From: Rhabditoides inermis
Lineage: Eukaryota > Nematoda > Chromadorea > Rhabditida > Rhabditidae
Reading direction: 5' to 3'
Assembly (NCBI GenBank): GCA_963966185.1
Contig: CAWZYM010000244.1
Location: forward strand, 244,501-308,500
DNA: 64,000 bases
Both the position numbers and the translations under genes were made by a program. Positions 15,239 to 29,085 of this stretch are shown here, one piece after another (position 1 is the first letter of the stretch; the number at the start of each line of letters is the position of its first letter). The notes under the pieces are model-generated. The model had not been told where the DNA came from and made no database searches. It saw only the letters and a program-made list of their open reading frames with translations.

Positions 15239-16918
15239 ATGCACAGCCTTTGTCCACCCTACCGCAACCTTCCTTCCCTCTCTTTTTATGTCTCTCCTAC
15301 CCAGACGCCTCGTTCCCCAGTCTGCTTTCATGCTGATCAACACAGTCTCGGACAGCCAATTCACAGCCTTCTTCACCTTATCACATCCTTCCTCCCCTCT
15401 TTCTTTCTTATCTCTCCTACCCAGACGCCTCGTTCCCCAGTCTGCTTCCATGCGGACCAACACAGTCTCGGACAGCCAATTCACAGCCTTCTCCACCCTA
15501 TCACATCCTTCCTCCGCTCTCTCTTTCTTATCTCTCCTACCCAGACACCTCGTTCCCCAGTCTGCTTCCATGCTGATCAACACAGTCTCGGACAGCCAAT
15601 TCACAGCCTTCTCCACCCTATCACATCCTTCCTCCCCTCTCTCTTTCTCATCTCTCCTACCCAGACACCTCGTTCCCCAGTCTGCTTCCATGCTGATCAA
15701 CACAGTCTCGGACAGCCAATTCACAGCCTTCCCCACCCTATCACATCCTTCCTCCGCTCTCTCTTTCTTATCTCTCCTACCCAGACACCTCGTTCCCCAG
15801 TCTGCTTCCATGCTGATCAACACAGTCTCGGACAGCCAATTCACAGCCTTCTCCACCCTATCACATCCTTCCTCCCCTCTCTCTTTCTTATCTCTCCTAC
15901 CCAGACACCTCGTTCCCCAGTCTGCTTCCATGCTGATCAACACAGTCTCGGACAGCCAATTCACAGCCTTCTCCATCCTATCGCATCCTTCCTCCGCTCT
16001 CTCTTTCTTATCTCTCCTACCCAGACACCTCGTTCCCCAGTCTGCTTCCATGCTGATCAACACAGTCTCGGACAGCCAATGCACAGCCTTTGTCCACCCT
16101 ACCGCAACCTTCCTTCCCTCTCTTTTTATGTCTCTCCTACCCAGACGCCTCGTTCCCCAGTCTGCTTTCATGCTGATCAACACAGTCTCGGACAGCCAAT
16201 TCACAGCCTTCTTCACCTTATCACATCCTTCCTCCCCTCTTTCTTTCTTATCTCTCCTACCCAGACGCCTCGTTCCCCAGTCTGCTTCCATGCGGACCAA
16301 CACAGTCTCGGACAGCCAATTCACAGCCTTCTCCACCCTATCACATCCTTCCTCCGCTCTCTCTTTCTTATCTCTCCTACCCAGACACCTCGTTCCCCAG
16401 TCTGCTTCCATGCTGATCAACACAGTCTCGGACAGCCAATTCACAGCCTTCTCCACCCTATCACATCCTTCCTCCCCTCTCTCTTTCTCATCTCTCCTAC
16501 CCAGACACCTCGTTCCCCAGTCTGCTTCCATGCTGATCAACACAGTCTCGGACAGCCAATTCACAGCCTTCCCCACCCTATCACATCCTTCCTCCGCTCT
16601 CTCTTTCTTATCTCTCCTACCCAGACACCTCGTTCCCCAGTCTGCTTCCATGCTGATCAACACAGTCTCGGACAGCCAATTCACAGCCTTCTCCACCCTA
16701 TCACATCCTTCCTCCCCTCTCTCTTTCTTATCTCTCCTACCCAGACACCTCGTTCCCCAGTCTGCTTCCATGCTGATCAACACAGTCTCGGACAGCCAAT
16801 TCACAGCCTTCTCCATCCTATCGCATCCTTCCTCCGCTCTCTCTTTCTTATCTCTCCTACCCAGACACCTCGTTCCCCAGTCTGCTTCCATGCTGATCAA
16901 CACAGTCTCGGACAGCCA
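15239..16918 (+). repeat. Tandem duplication of a seven-unit block (840 bp x 2)
   Basis: Positions 15,239-16,078 and 16,079-16,918 carry the same succession of seven unit variants, including the rare tctgctttcatg form at about 15,323 and 16,163. The offset is exactly 840 bp, seven times 120. Confidence 0.85.
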
Positions 16919-18930
16919 ATGCACAGCCTTTGTCCACCCTACCGCAACCTTCCTTCCCTCTCTTTTTATGTCTCTCCTACCCAGACGCCTCGTTCCCCAG
17001 TCTGCTTCCATGCTGATCAACACAGTCTCGGACAGCCAATTCACAGCCTTCTTCACCTTAGCACATCCTTCCTCCCCTCTTTCTTTCTTATCTCTCCTAC
17101 CCAGACGCCTCGTTCCCCAGTCTGCTTCCATGCTGATCAACACAGTCTCGGACAGCCAATTCACAGCCTTCTCCACCCTATCACATCCTTCCTCCGCTCT
17201 CTCTTTCTTATCTCTCCTACCCAGACACCTCGTTCCCCAGTCTGCTTCCATGCTAATCAACACAGTCTCGGACAGCCAATTCACAGCCTTCTCCACCGTA
17301 TCACATCCTTTCTCCCCTCTCTCTTTCTTATCTCTCCTACCCAGACGCCTCGTTCTCCTGTCTGCTTCCATGCGGACCAACATAGTCTCGGACAGCCAAT
17401 GCACAGCCTTCTCCACCCTACCGCAACCTTCCTTCCCTCTCTTATTATGTCTCTCCTACCCAGACGCCTCGTTCCCCAGTCTGCTTCCATGCTGATCAAC
17501 ACAGTCTCGGACAGCCAATGCACAGCCTTCTCCACCCTACCGCAACCTTCCTTCCCTCTCTTTTTATGTCTCTCCTACCCAGACGCCTCGTTCCCCAGTC
17601 TGCTTCCATGCTGATCAACACAGTCTCGGACAGCCAATTCACAGCCTTCTTCACTCTATCACATCCTTCCTCCCCTCTCTCTTTCTTATCTCTCCTACCC
17701 AGACGCCTCGTTCCCCAGTCTGCTTCCATGCGGACCAACACAGTCTCGGACAGCCAATTCACAGCCTTCTCCACCCTATCACATCCTTCCTCCGCTCTCT
17801 CTTTCTTATCTCTCCTACCCAGACACCTCGTTCCCCAGTCTGCTTCCATGCTGATCAACACAGTCTCGGACAGCCAATTCACAGCCTTCTCCACCCTATC
17901 ACATCCTTTCTCCCCTCTCTCTTTCTTACCTCTCCTACCCAGACACCTCGTTCCCCAGTCTGCTTCCATGCTGATCAACACAGTCTCGGACAGCCAATTC
18001 ACAGCCTTCCCCACCCTATCACATCCTTCCTCCGCTCTCTCTTTCTTATCTCTCCTACCCAGACACCTCGTTCCCCAGTCTGCTTCCATGCTGATCAACA
18101 CAGTCTCGGACAGCCAATTCACAGCCTTCTCCATCCTATCGCATCCTTCCTCCGCTCTCTCTTTCTTATCTCTCCTACCCAGACACCTCGTTCCCCAGTC
18201 TGCTTCCATGCTGATCAACACAGTCTCGGACAGCCAATTCACAGCCTTCCCCACTCTATCACATCCTTCCTCCGCTCTCTCTTTCTTATCTCTCCTACCC
18301 AGACACCTCGTTCCCCAGTCTGCTTCCATGCTAATCAACACAGTCTCGGACAGCCAATTCACAGCCTTCTTCACCCTATCACATCCTTCCTCCCCTCTCT
18401 CTTTCTTATCTCTCCTACCCAGACGCCTCGTTCCCCAGTCTGCTTCCATGCGGACCAACACAGTCTCGGACAGCCAATGCACAGCCTTCTCCACCCTACC
18501 GCAACCTTCCTTCCCTCTCTTTTTATGTCTCTCCTACCCAGACGCCTCGTTCCCCAGTCTGCTTCCATGCTGATCAACACAGTCTCGGACAGCCAATGCA
18601 CAGCCTTCTCCACCCTACCGCAACCTTCCTTCCCTCTCTTTTTATGTCTCTCCTACCCAGACGCCTCGTTCCCCAGTCTGCTTCCATGCTGATCAACACA
18701 GTCTCGGACAGCCAATTCACAGCCTTCTTCACCCTATCACATCCTTCCTCCCCTCTCTCTTTCTTATCTCTCCTACCCAGTCGCCTCGTTCCCCAGTCTG
18801 CTTCCATGCGGACCAACACAGTCTCGGACAGCCAATTCACAGCCTTCTCCACCCTATCACATCCTTCCTCCGCTCTCTCTTTCTTATCTCTCCTACCCAG
18901 ACACCTCGTTCCCCAGTCTGCTTCCATGCT
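16175..18930 (+). repeat. Array block A, copy 2
   Basis: Second copy of the block at 8,640-11,400, offset 7,535 bp, sharing its private variants. A few copy-specific changes (for example around 17,357 and 17,382) show the copies have begun to diverge. Ends are approximate. Confidence 0.8.
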
Positions 18931-20130
18931 GATCAACACAGTCTCGGACAGCCAATTCACAGCCTTCTCCATCCTATCGCATCCTTCCTCCGCTCTCTCT
19001 TTCTTATCTCTCCTACCCAGACACCTCGTTCCCCAGTCTGCTTCCATGCTGATCAACACAGTCTCGGACAGCCAATTCACAGCCTTCTTCACCTTATCAC
19101 ATCCTTCCTCCCCTCTTTCTTTCTTATCTCTCCTACCCAGACGCCTCGTTCCCCAGTCTGCTTCCATGCGGACCAACACAGTCTCGGACAGCCAATTCAC
19201 AGCCTTCTCCACCCTATCACATCCTTCCTCCGCTCTCTCTTTCTTATCTCTCCTACCCAGACACCTCGTTCCCCAGTCTGCTTCCATGCTGATCAACACA
19301 GTCTCGGACAGCCAATTCACAGCCTTCTCCACCCTATCACATCCTTCCTCCCCTCTCTCTTTCTCATCTCTCCTACCCAGACACCTCGTTCCCCAGTCTG
19401 CTTCCATGCTGATCAACACAGTCTCGGACAGCCAATTCACAGCCTTCCCCACCCTATCACATCCTTCCTCCGCTCTCTCTTTCTTATCTCTCCTACCCAG
19501 ACACCTCGTTCCCCAGTCTGCTTCCATGCTGATCAACACAGTCTCGGACAGCCAATTCACAGCCTTCTCCACCCTATCACATCCTTCCTCCGCTCTCTCT
19601 TTCTTATCTCTCCTACCCAGACACCTCGTTCCCCAGTCTGCTTCCATGCTGATCAACACAGTCTCGGACAGCCAATTCACAGCCTTCTCCATCCTATCGC
19701 ATCCTTCCTCCGCTCTCTCTTTCTTATCTCTCCTACCCAGACACCTCGTTCCCCAGTCTGCTTCCATGCTGATCAACACAGTCTCGGACAGCCAATTCAC
19801 AGCCTTCTCCACCCTATCCCATCCTTCCTCCGCTCTCTCTTTCTTATCTCTCCTACCCAGACACCTCGTTCCCCAGTCTGCTTCCATGCTGATCAACACA
19901 GTCTCGGACAGCCAATTCACAGCCTTCTCCACCCTATCACATCCTTCCTCCCCTCTCTCTTTCTTATCTCTCCTACCCAGACGCCTCGTTCCCCAGTCTG
20001 CTTCCATGCGGACCAACACAGTCTCGGACAGCCAATGCACAGCCTTCTCCACCCTACCGCAACCTTCCTTCCCTCTCTTTTTATGTCTCTCCTACCCAGA
20101 CGCCTCGTTCCCCAGTCTGCTTCCATGCTG

Positions 20131-21479
20131 ATCAACACAGTCTCGGACAGCCAATGCACAGCCTTTGTCCACCCTACCGCAACCTTCCTTCCCTCTCTTT
20201 TTATGTCTCTCCTACCCAGACGCCTCGTTCCCCAGTCTGCTTCCATGCTGATCAACACAGTCTCGGACAGCCAATTCACAGCCTTCTTCACCTTATCACA
20301 TCCTTCCTCCCCTCTTTCTTTCTTATCTCTCCTACCCAGACGCCTCGTTCCCCAGTCTGCTTCCATGCGGACCAACACAGTCTCGGACAGCCAATTCACA
20401 GCCTTCTCCACCCTATCACATCCTTCCTCCGCTCTCTCTTTCTTATCTCTCCTACCCAGACACGTCGTTCCCCAGTCTGCTTCCATGCTGATCAACACAG
20501 TCTCGGACAGCCAATTCACAGCCTTCTCCACCCTATCACATCCTTCCTCCCCTCTCTCTTTCTCATCTCTCCTACCCAGACACCTCGTTCCCCAGTCTGC
20601 TTCCATGCTGATCAACACAGTCTCGGACAGCCAATTCACAGCCTTCCCCACCCTATCACATCCTTCCTCCGCTCTCTCTTTCTTATCTCTCCTACCCAGA
20701 CACCTCGTTCCCCAGTCTGCTTCCATGCTGATCAACACAGTCTCGGACAGCCAATTCACAGCCTTCTCCACCCTATCACATCCTTCCTCCCCTCTCTCTT
20801 TCTTATCTCTCCTACCCAGACGCCTCGTTCCCCAGTCTGCTTCCATGCGGACCAACACAGTCTCGGACAGCCAATGCACAGCCTTCTCCACCCTACCGCA
20901 ACCTTCCTTCCCTCTCTTTTTATGTCTCTCCTACCCAGACGCCTCGTTCCCCAGTCTGCTTCCATGCTGATCAACACAGTCTCGGACAGCCAATGCACAG
21001 CCTTTGTCCACCCTACCGCAACCTTCCTTCCCTCTCTTTTTATGTCTCTCCTACCCAGACGCCTCGTTCCCCAGTCTGCTTCCATGCTGATCAACACAGT
21101 CTCGGACAGCCAATTCACAGCCTTCTTCACCTTATCACATCCTTCCTCCCCTCTTTCTTTCTTATCTCTCCTACCCAGACGCCTCGTTCCCCAGTCTGCT
21201 TCCATGCGGACCAACACAGTCTCGGACAGCCAATTCACAGCCTTCTCCACCCTATCACATCCTTCCTCCGCTCTCTCTTTCTTATCTCTCCTACCCAGAC
21301 ACGTCGTTCCCCAGTCTGCTTCCATGCTGATCAACACAGTCTCGGACAGCCAATTCACAGCCTTCTCCACCCTATCACATCCTTCCTCCCCTCTCTCTTT
21401 CTCATCTCTCCTACCCAGACACCTCGTTCCCCAGTCTGCTTCCATGCTGATCAACACAGTCTCGGACAGCCAATTCACA
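20131..21479 (+). repeat. Tandem duplication with 839-bp offset
   Basis: A run from about 20,131 recurs from about 20,970. Both copies hold the otherwise unseen cacgtcgttcc change (about 20,461 and 21,300). The second copy diverges near 21,480, where other unit variants follow. Confidence 0.8.
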
Positions 21480-22409
21480 GCCTTCTCCATCCTATCGCAT
21501 CGTTCCTCCGCTCTCTCTTTCTTATCTCTCCTACCCAGACACCTCGTTCCCCAGTCTGCTTCCATGCTAATCAACACAGTCTCGGACAGCCAATGCACAG
21601 CCTTCTCCACCCTATCACATCCTTCCTCCGCTCTCTCTTTCTCATCTCTCCTACCCAGACACCTCGTTCCCCAGTCTGCTTCCATGCTGATCAACACAGT
21701 CTCGGACAGCCAATTCACAGCCTTCTCCATCCTATCGCATCCTTCCTCCGCTCTCTCTTTCTTATCTCTCCTACCCAGACACCTCGTTCCCCAGTCTGCT
21801 TCCATGCTGATCAACACAGTCTCGGACAGCCAATTCACAGCCTTCCCCACTCTATCACATCCTTCCTCCGCTCTCTCTTTCTTATCTCTCCTACCCAGAC
21901 ACCTCGTTCCCCAGTCTGCTTCCATGCTGATCAACACAGTCTCGGACAGCCAATTCACAGCCTTCTCCATCCTATCGCATCGTTCCTCCGCTCTCTCTTT
22001 CTTATCTCTCCTACCCAGACACCTCGTTCCCCAGTCTGCTTCCATGCTAATCAACACAGTCTCGGACAGCCAATTCACAGCCTTCTTCACCCTATCACAT
22101 CCTTCCTCCCCTCTCTCTTTCTTATCTCTCCTACCCAGACGCCTCGTTCCCCAGTCTGCTTCCATGCGGACCAACACAGTCTCGGACAGCCAATGCACAG
22201 CCTTCTCCACCCTACCGCAACCTTCCTTCCCTCTCTTTTTATGTCTCTCCTACCCAGACGCCTCGTTCCCCAGTCTGCTTCCATGCTGATCAACACAGTC
22301 TCGGACAGCCAATTCACAGCCTTCTCCACCCTATCACATCCTTCCTCCCCTCTCTCTTTCTTATCTCTCCTACCCAGACGCCTCGTTCCCCAGTCTGCTT
22401 CCATGCTGA

Positions 22410-25400
22410 TCAACACAGTCTCGGACAGCCAATTCACAGCCTTCCCCACCCTATCACATCCTTCCTCCGCTCTCTCTTTCTTATCTCTCCTACCCAGACA
22501 CCTCGTTCCCCAGTCTGCTTCCATGCTGATCAACACAGTCTCGGACAGCCAATTCACAGCCTTCTCCATCCTATCGCATCCTTCCTCCGCTCTCTCTTTC
22601 TTATCTCTCCTACCCAGACACCTCGTTCCCCAGTCTGCTTCCATGCTGATCAACACAGTCTCGGACAGCCAATTCACAGCCTTCCCCACTCTATCACATC
22701 CTTCCTCCGCTCTCTCTTTCTTATCTCTCCTACCCAGACACCTCGTTCCCCAGTCTGCTTCCATGCTAATCAACACAGTCTCGGACAGCCAATTCACAGC
22801 CTTCTTCACCCTATCACATCCTTCCTCCCCTCTCTCTTTCTTATCTCTCCTACCCAGACGCCTCGTTCCCCAGTCTGCTTCCATGCGGACCAACACAGTC
22901 TCGGACAGCCAATGCACAGCCTTCTCCACCCTACCGCAACCTTCCTTCCCTCTCTTTTTATGTCTCTCCTACCCAGACGCCTCGTTCCCCAGTCTGCTTC
23001 CATGCTGATCAACACAGTCTCGGACAGCCAATGCACAGCCTTCTCCACCCTACCGCAACCTTCCTTCCCTCTCTTTTTATGTCTCTCCTACCCAGACGCC
23101 TCGTTCCCCAGTCTGCTTCCATGCTGATCAACACAGTCTCGGACAGCCAATTCACAGCCTTCTTCACCCTATCACATCCTTCCTCCCCTCTCTCTTTCTT
23201 ATCTCTCCTACCCAGACGCCTCGTTCCCCAGTCTGCTTCCATGCGGACCAACACAGTCTCGGACAGCCAATTCACAGCCTTCTCCACCCTATCACATCCT
23301 TCCTCCGCTCTCTCTTTCTTATCTCTCCTACCCAGACACCTCGTTCCCCAGTCTGCTTCCATGCTGATCAACACAGTCTCGGACAGCCAATTCACAGCCT
23401 TCTCCATCCTATCGCATCCTTCCTCCGCTCTCTCTTTCTTATCTCTCCTACCCAGACACCTCGTTCCCCAGTCTGCTTCCATGCTGATCAACACAGTCTC
23501 GGACAGCCAATTCACAGCCTTCCCCACTCTATCACATCCTTCCTCCGCTCTCTCTTTCTTATCTCTCCTACCCAGACACCTCGTTCCCCAGTCTGCTTCC
23601 ATGCTGATCAACACAGTCTCGGACAGCCAATTCACAGCCTTCTCCATCCTATCGCATCGTTCCTCCGCTCTCTCTTTCTTATCTCTCCTACCCAGACACC
23701 TCGTTCCCCAGTCTGCTTCCATGCTAATCAACACAGTCTCGGACAGCCAATGCACAGCCTTCTCCACCCTATCACATCCTTCCTCCGCTCTCTCTTTCTC
23801 ATCTCTCCTACCCAGACACCTCGTTCCCCAGTCTGCTTCCATGCTGATCAACACAGTCTCGGACAGCCAATTCACAGCCTTCTCCATCCTATCGCATCCT
23901 TCCTCCGCTCTCTCTTTCTTATCTCTCCTACCCAGACACCTCGTTCCCCAGTCTGCTTCCATGCTGATCAACACAGTCTCGGACAGCCAATTCACAGCCT
24001 TCCCCACTCTATCACATCCTTCCTCCGCTCTCTCTTTCTTATCTCTCCTACCCAGACACCTCGTTCCCCAGTCTGCTTCCATGCTGATCAACACAGTCTC
24101 GGACAGCCAATTCACAGCCTTCTCCATCCTATCGCATCGTTCCTCCGCTCTCTCTTTCTTATCTCTCCTACCCAGACACCTCGTTCCCCAGTCTGCTTCC
24201 ATGCTAATCAACACAGTCTCGGACAGCCAATTCACAGCCTTCTTCACCCTATCACATCCTTCCTCCCCTCTCTCTTTCTTATCTCTCCTACCCAGACGCC
24301 TCGTTCCCCAGTCTGCTTCCATGCGGACCAACACAGTCTCGGACAGCCAATGCACAGCCTTCTCCACCCTACCGCAACCTTCCTTCCCTCTCTTTTTATG
24401 TCTCTCCTACCCAGACGCCTCGTTCCCCAGTCTGCTTCCATGCTGATCAACACAGTCTCGGACAGCCAATTCACAGCCTTCTCCACCCTATCACATCCTT
24501 CCTCCCCTCTCTCTTTCTTATCTCTCCTACCCAGACACCTCGTTCCCCAGTCTGCTTCCATGCTGACCAACACAGTCTCGGACAGCCAATTCACAGCCTT
24601 CTCCACCCTATCACATCCTTCCTCCCCTCTCTCTTTCTTATCTCTCCTACCCAGACGCCTCGTTCCCCAGTCTGCTTCCATGCTGACCAACACAGTCTCG
24701 GACAGCCAATTCACAGCCTTCCTCCCCTCTCTCTTTTTTATGTCTCTCCTACCCAGACGCCTCGTTCCCCAGTATGCTTCCATGCGGACCAACACAGTCT
24801 CGGACAGCCAATTCACAGCCTTCTCCACCCTATCACATCCTTACTCCCCTCTCTCTTTCTTATCTCTCCTACCCAGACGCCTCGTTCCCCAGTCTGCTTC
24901 CATGCGGACCAACACAGTTTCGGACAGCCAATTCACAGCCTTCTCCACCCTATCACATCCTTCCTCCGCTCTCTCTTCCTTATCTCTCCTACCCAAACAC
25001 CTCGTTCCCCAGTCTGCTTCCATGCTGATCAACACAGTCTCGGACAGCCAATTCACAGCCTTCTCCATCCTATCGCATCCTTCCTCCGCTCTCTCTTTCT
25101 TATCTCTCCTACCCAGACACCTCGTTCCCCAGTCTGATTCCATGCTGATCAACACAGTCTCGGACAGCCAATTCACAGCCTTCCCCACTCTATCACATCC
25201 TTCCTCCGCTCTCTCTTTCTTATCTCTCCTACCCAGACACCTCGTTCCCCAGTCTGCTTCCATGCTGATCAACACAGTCTCGGACAGCCAATTCACAGCC
25301 TTCTCCATCCTATCGCATCCTTCCTCCGCTCTCTCTTTCTTATCTCTCCTACCCAGACACCTCGTTCCCCAGTCTGCTTCCATGCTGATCAACACAGTCT

Positions 25401-28400
25401 CGGACAGCCAATTCACAGCCTTCTCCACCCTATCCCATCCTTCCTCCGCTCTCTCTTTCTTATCTCTCCTACCCAGACACCTCGTTCCCCAGTCTGCTTC
25501 CATGCTGATCAACACAGTCTCGGACAGCCAATTCACAGCCTTCTCCACCCTATCACATCCTTCCTCCCCTCTCTCTTTCTTATCTCTCCTACCCAGACGC
25601 CTCGTTCCCCAGTCTGCTTCCATGCGGACCAACACAGTCTCGGACAGCCAATGCACAGCCTTCTCCACCCTACCGCAACCTTCCTTCCCTCTCTTTTTAT
25701 GTCTCTCCTACCCAGACGCCTCGTTCCCCAGTCTGCTTCCATGCTGATCAACACAGTCTCGGACAGCCAATTCACAGCCTTCCCCACCCTATCACATCCT
25801 TCCTCCGCTCTCTCTTTCTTATCTCTCCTACCCAGACACCTCGTTCCCCAGTCTGCTTCCATGCTGATCAACACAGTCTCGGACAGCCAATTCACAGCCT
25901 TCTCCATCCTATCGCATCCTTCCTCCGCTCTCTCTTTCTTATCTCTCCTACCCAGACACCTCGTTCCCCAGTCTGCTTCCATGCTGATCAACACAGTCTC
26001 GGACAGCCAATTCACAGCCTTCCCCACTCTATCACATCCTTCCTCCGCTCTCTCTTTCTTATCTCTCCTACCCAGACACCTCGTTCCCCAGTCTGCTTCC
26101 ATGCTAATCAACACAGTCTCGGACAGCCAATTCACAGCCTTCTTCACCCTATCACATCCTTCCTCCCCTCTCTCTTTCTTATCTCTCCTACCCAGACGCC
26201 TCGTTCCCCAGTCTGCTTCCATGCGGACCAACACAGTCTCGGACAGCCAATGCACAGCCTTCTCCACCCTACCGCAACCTTCCTTCCCTCTCTTTTTATG
26301 TCTCTCCTACCCAGACGCCTCGTTCCCCAGTCTGCTTCCATGCTGATCAACACAGTCTCGGACAGCCAATGCACAGCCTTCTCCACCCTACCGCAACCTT
26401 CCTTCCCTCTCTTTTTATGTCTCTCCTACCCAGACGCCTCGTTCCCCAGTCTGCTTCCATGCTGATCAACACAGTCTCGGACAGCCAATTCACAGCCTTC
26501 TTCACCCTATCACATCCTTCCTCCCCTCTCTCTTTCTTATCTCTCCTACCCAGACGCCTCGTTCCCCAGTCTGCTTCCATGCGGACCAACACAGTCTCGG
26601 ACAGCCAATTCACAGCCTTCTCCACCCTATCACATCCTTCCTCCGCTCTCTCTTTCTTATCTCTCCTACCCAGACACCTCGTTCCCCAGTCTGCTTCCAT
26701 GCTGATCAACACAGTCTCGGACAGCCAATTCACAGCCTTCTCCATCCTATCGCATCCTTCCTCCGCTCTCTCTTTCTTATCTCTCCTACCCAGACACCTC
26801 GTTCCCCAGTCTGCTTCCATGCTGATCAACACAGTCTCGGACAGCCAATTCACAGCCTTCCCCACTCTATCACATCCTTCCTCCGCTCTCTCTTTCTTAT
26901 CTCTCCTACCCAGACACCTCGTTCCCCAGTCTGCTTCCATGCTGATCAACACAGTCTCGGACAGCCAATTCACAGCCTTCTCCATCCTATCGCATCGTTC
27001 CTCCGCTCTCTCTTTCTTATCTCTCCTACCCAGACACCTCGTTCCCCAGTCTGCTTCCATGCTAATCAACACAGTCTCGGACAGCCAATGCACAGCCTTC
27101 TCCACCCTATCACATCCTTCCTCCGCTCTCTCTTTCTCATCTCTCCTACCCAGACACCTCGTTCCCCAGTCTGCTTCCATGCTGATCAACACAGTCTCGG
27201 ACAGCCAATTCACAGCCTTCTCCATCCTATCGCATCCTTCCTCCGCTCTCTCTTTCTTATCTCTCCTACCCAGACACCTCGTTCCCCAGTCTGCTTCCAT
27301 GCTGATCAACACAGTCTCGGACAGCCAATTCACAGCCTTCCCCACTCTATCACATCCTTCCTCCGCTCTCTCTTTCTTATCTCTCCTACCCAGACACCTC
27401 GTTCCCCAGTCTGCTTCCATGCTGATCAACACAGTCTCGGACAGCCAATTCACAGCCTTCTCCATCCTATCGCATCGTTCCTCCGCTCTCTCTTTCTTAT
27501 CTCTCCTACCCAGACACCTCGTTCCCCAGTCTGCTTCCATGCTAATCAACACAGTCTCGGACAGCCAATTCACAGCCTTCTTCACCCTATCACATCCTTC
27601 CTCCCCTCTCTCTTTCTTATCTCTCCTACCCAGACGCCTCGTTCCCCAGTCTGCTTCCATGCGGACCAACACAGTCTCGGACAGCCAATGCACAGCCTTC
27701 TCCACCCTACCGCAACCTTCCTTCCCTCTCTTTTTATGTCTCTCCTACCCAGACGCCTCGTTCCCCAGTCTGCTTCCATGCTGATCAACACAGTCTCGGA
27801 CAGCCAATTCACAGCCTTCTCCACCCTATCACATCCTTCCTCCCCTCTCTCTTTCTTATCTCTCCTACCCAGACACCTCGTTCCCCAGTCTGCTTCCATG
27901 CTGACCAACACAGTCTCGGACAGCCAATTCACAGCCTTCTCCACCCTATCACATCCTTCCTCCCCTCTCTCTTTCTTATCTCTCCTACCCAGACGCCTCG
28001 TTCCCCAGTCTGCTTCCATGCTGACCAACACAGTCTCGGACAGCCAATTCACAGCCTTCCTCCCCTCTCTCTTTTTTATGTCTCTCCTACCCAGACGCCT
28101 CGTTCCCCAGTATGCTTCCATGCGGACCAACACAGTCTCGGACAGCCAATTCACAGCCTTCTCCACCCTATCACATCCTTACTCCCCTCTCTCTTTCTTA
28201 TCTCTCCTACCCAGACGCCTCGTTCCCCAGTCTGCTTCCATGCGGACCAACACAGTTTCGGACAGCCAATTCACAGCCTTCTCCACCCTATCACATCCTT
28301 CCTCCGCTCTCTCTTCCTTATCTCTCCTACCCAAACACCTCGTTCCCCAGTCTGCTTCCATGCTGATCAACACAGTCTCGGACAGCCAATTCACAGCCTT

Positions 28401-29085
28401 CTCCATCCTATCGCATCCTTCCTCCGCTCTCTCTTTCTTATCTCTCCTACCCAGACACCTCGTTCCCCAGTCTGATTCCATGCTGATCAACACAGTCTCG
28501 GACAGCCAATTCACAGCCTTCCCCACTCTATCACATCCTTCCTCCGCTCTCTCTTTCTTATCTCTCCTACCCAGACACCTCGTTCCCCAGTCTGCTTCCA
28601 TGCTGATCAACACAGTCTCGGACAGCCAATTCACAGCCTTCTCCATCCTATCGCATCCTTCCTCCGCTCTCTCTTTCTTATCTCTCCTACCCAGACACCT
28701 CGTTCCCCAGTCTGCTTCCATGCTGATCAACACAGTCTCGGACAGCCAATTCACAGCCTTCTCCACCCTATCCCATCCTTCCTCCGCTCTCTCTTTCTTA
28801 TCTCTCCTACCCAGACACCTCGTTCCCCAGTCTGCTTCCATGCTGATCAACACAGTCTCGGACAGCCAATTCACAGCCTTCTCCACCCTATCACATCCTT
28901 CCTCCCCTCTCTCTTTCTTATCTCTCCTACCCAGACGCCTCGTTCCCCAGTCTGCTTCCATGCGGACCAACACAGTCTCGGACAGCCAATGCACAGCCTT
29001 CTCCACCCTACCGCAACCTTCCTTCCCTCTCTTTTTATGTCTCTCCTACCCAGACGCCTCGTTCCCCAGTCTGCTTCCATGCTGA
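22410..29085 (+). repeat. Tandem higher-order duplication, 3,338 bp x 2
   Basis: About 22,410-25,747 and 25,748-29,085 are near-identical with a constant offset of 3,338 bp. Private markers in both copies include cccagtatgcttcc (24,770 and 28,108) and ctctcttccttatc (24,967 and 28,305). This is the largest adjacent higher-order repeat in the window and looks recent. Confidence 0.88.
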
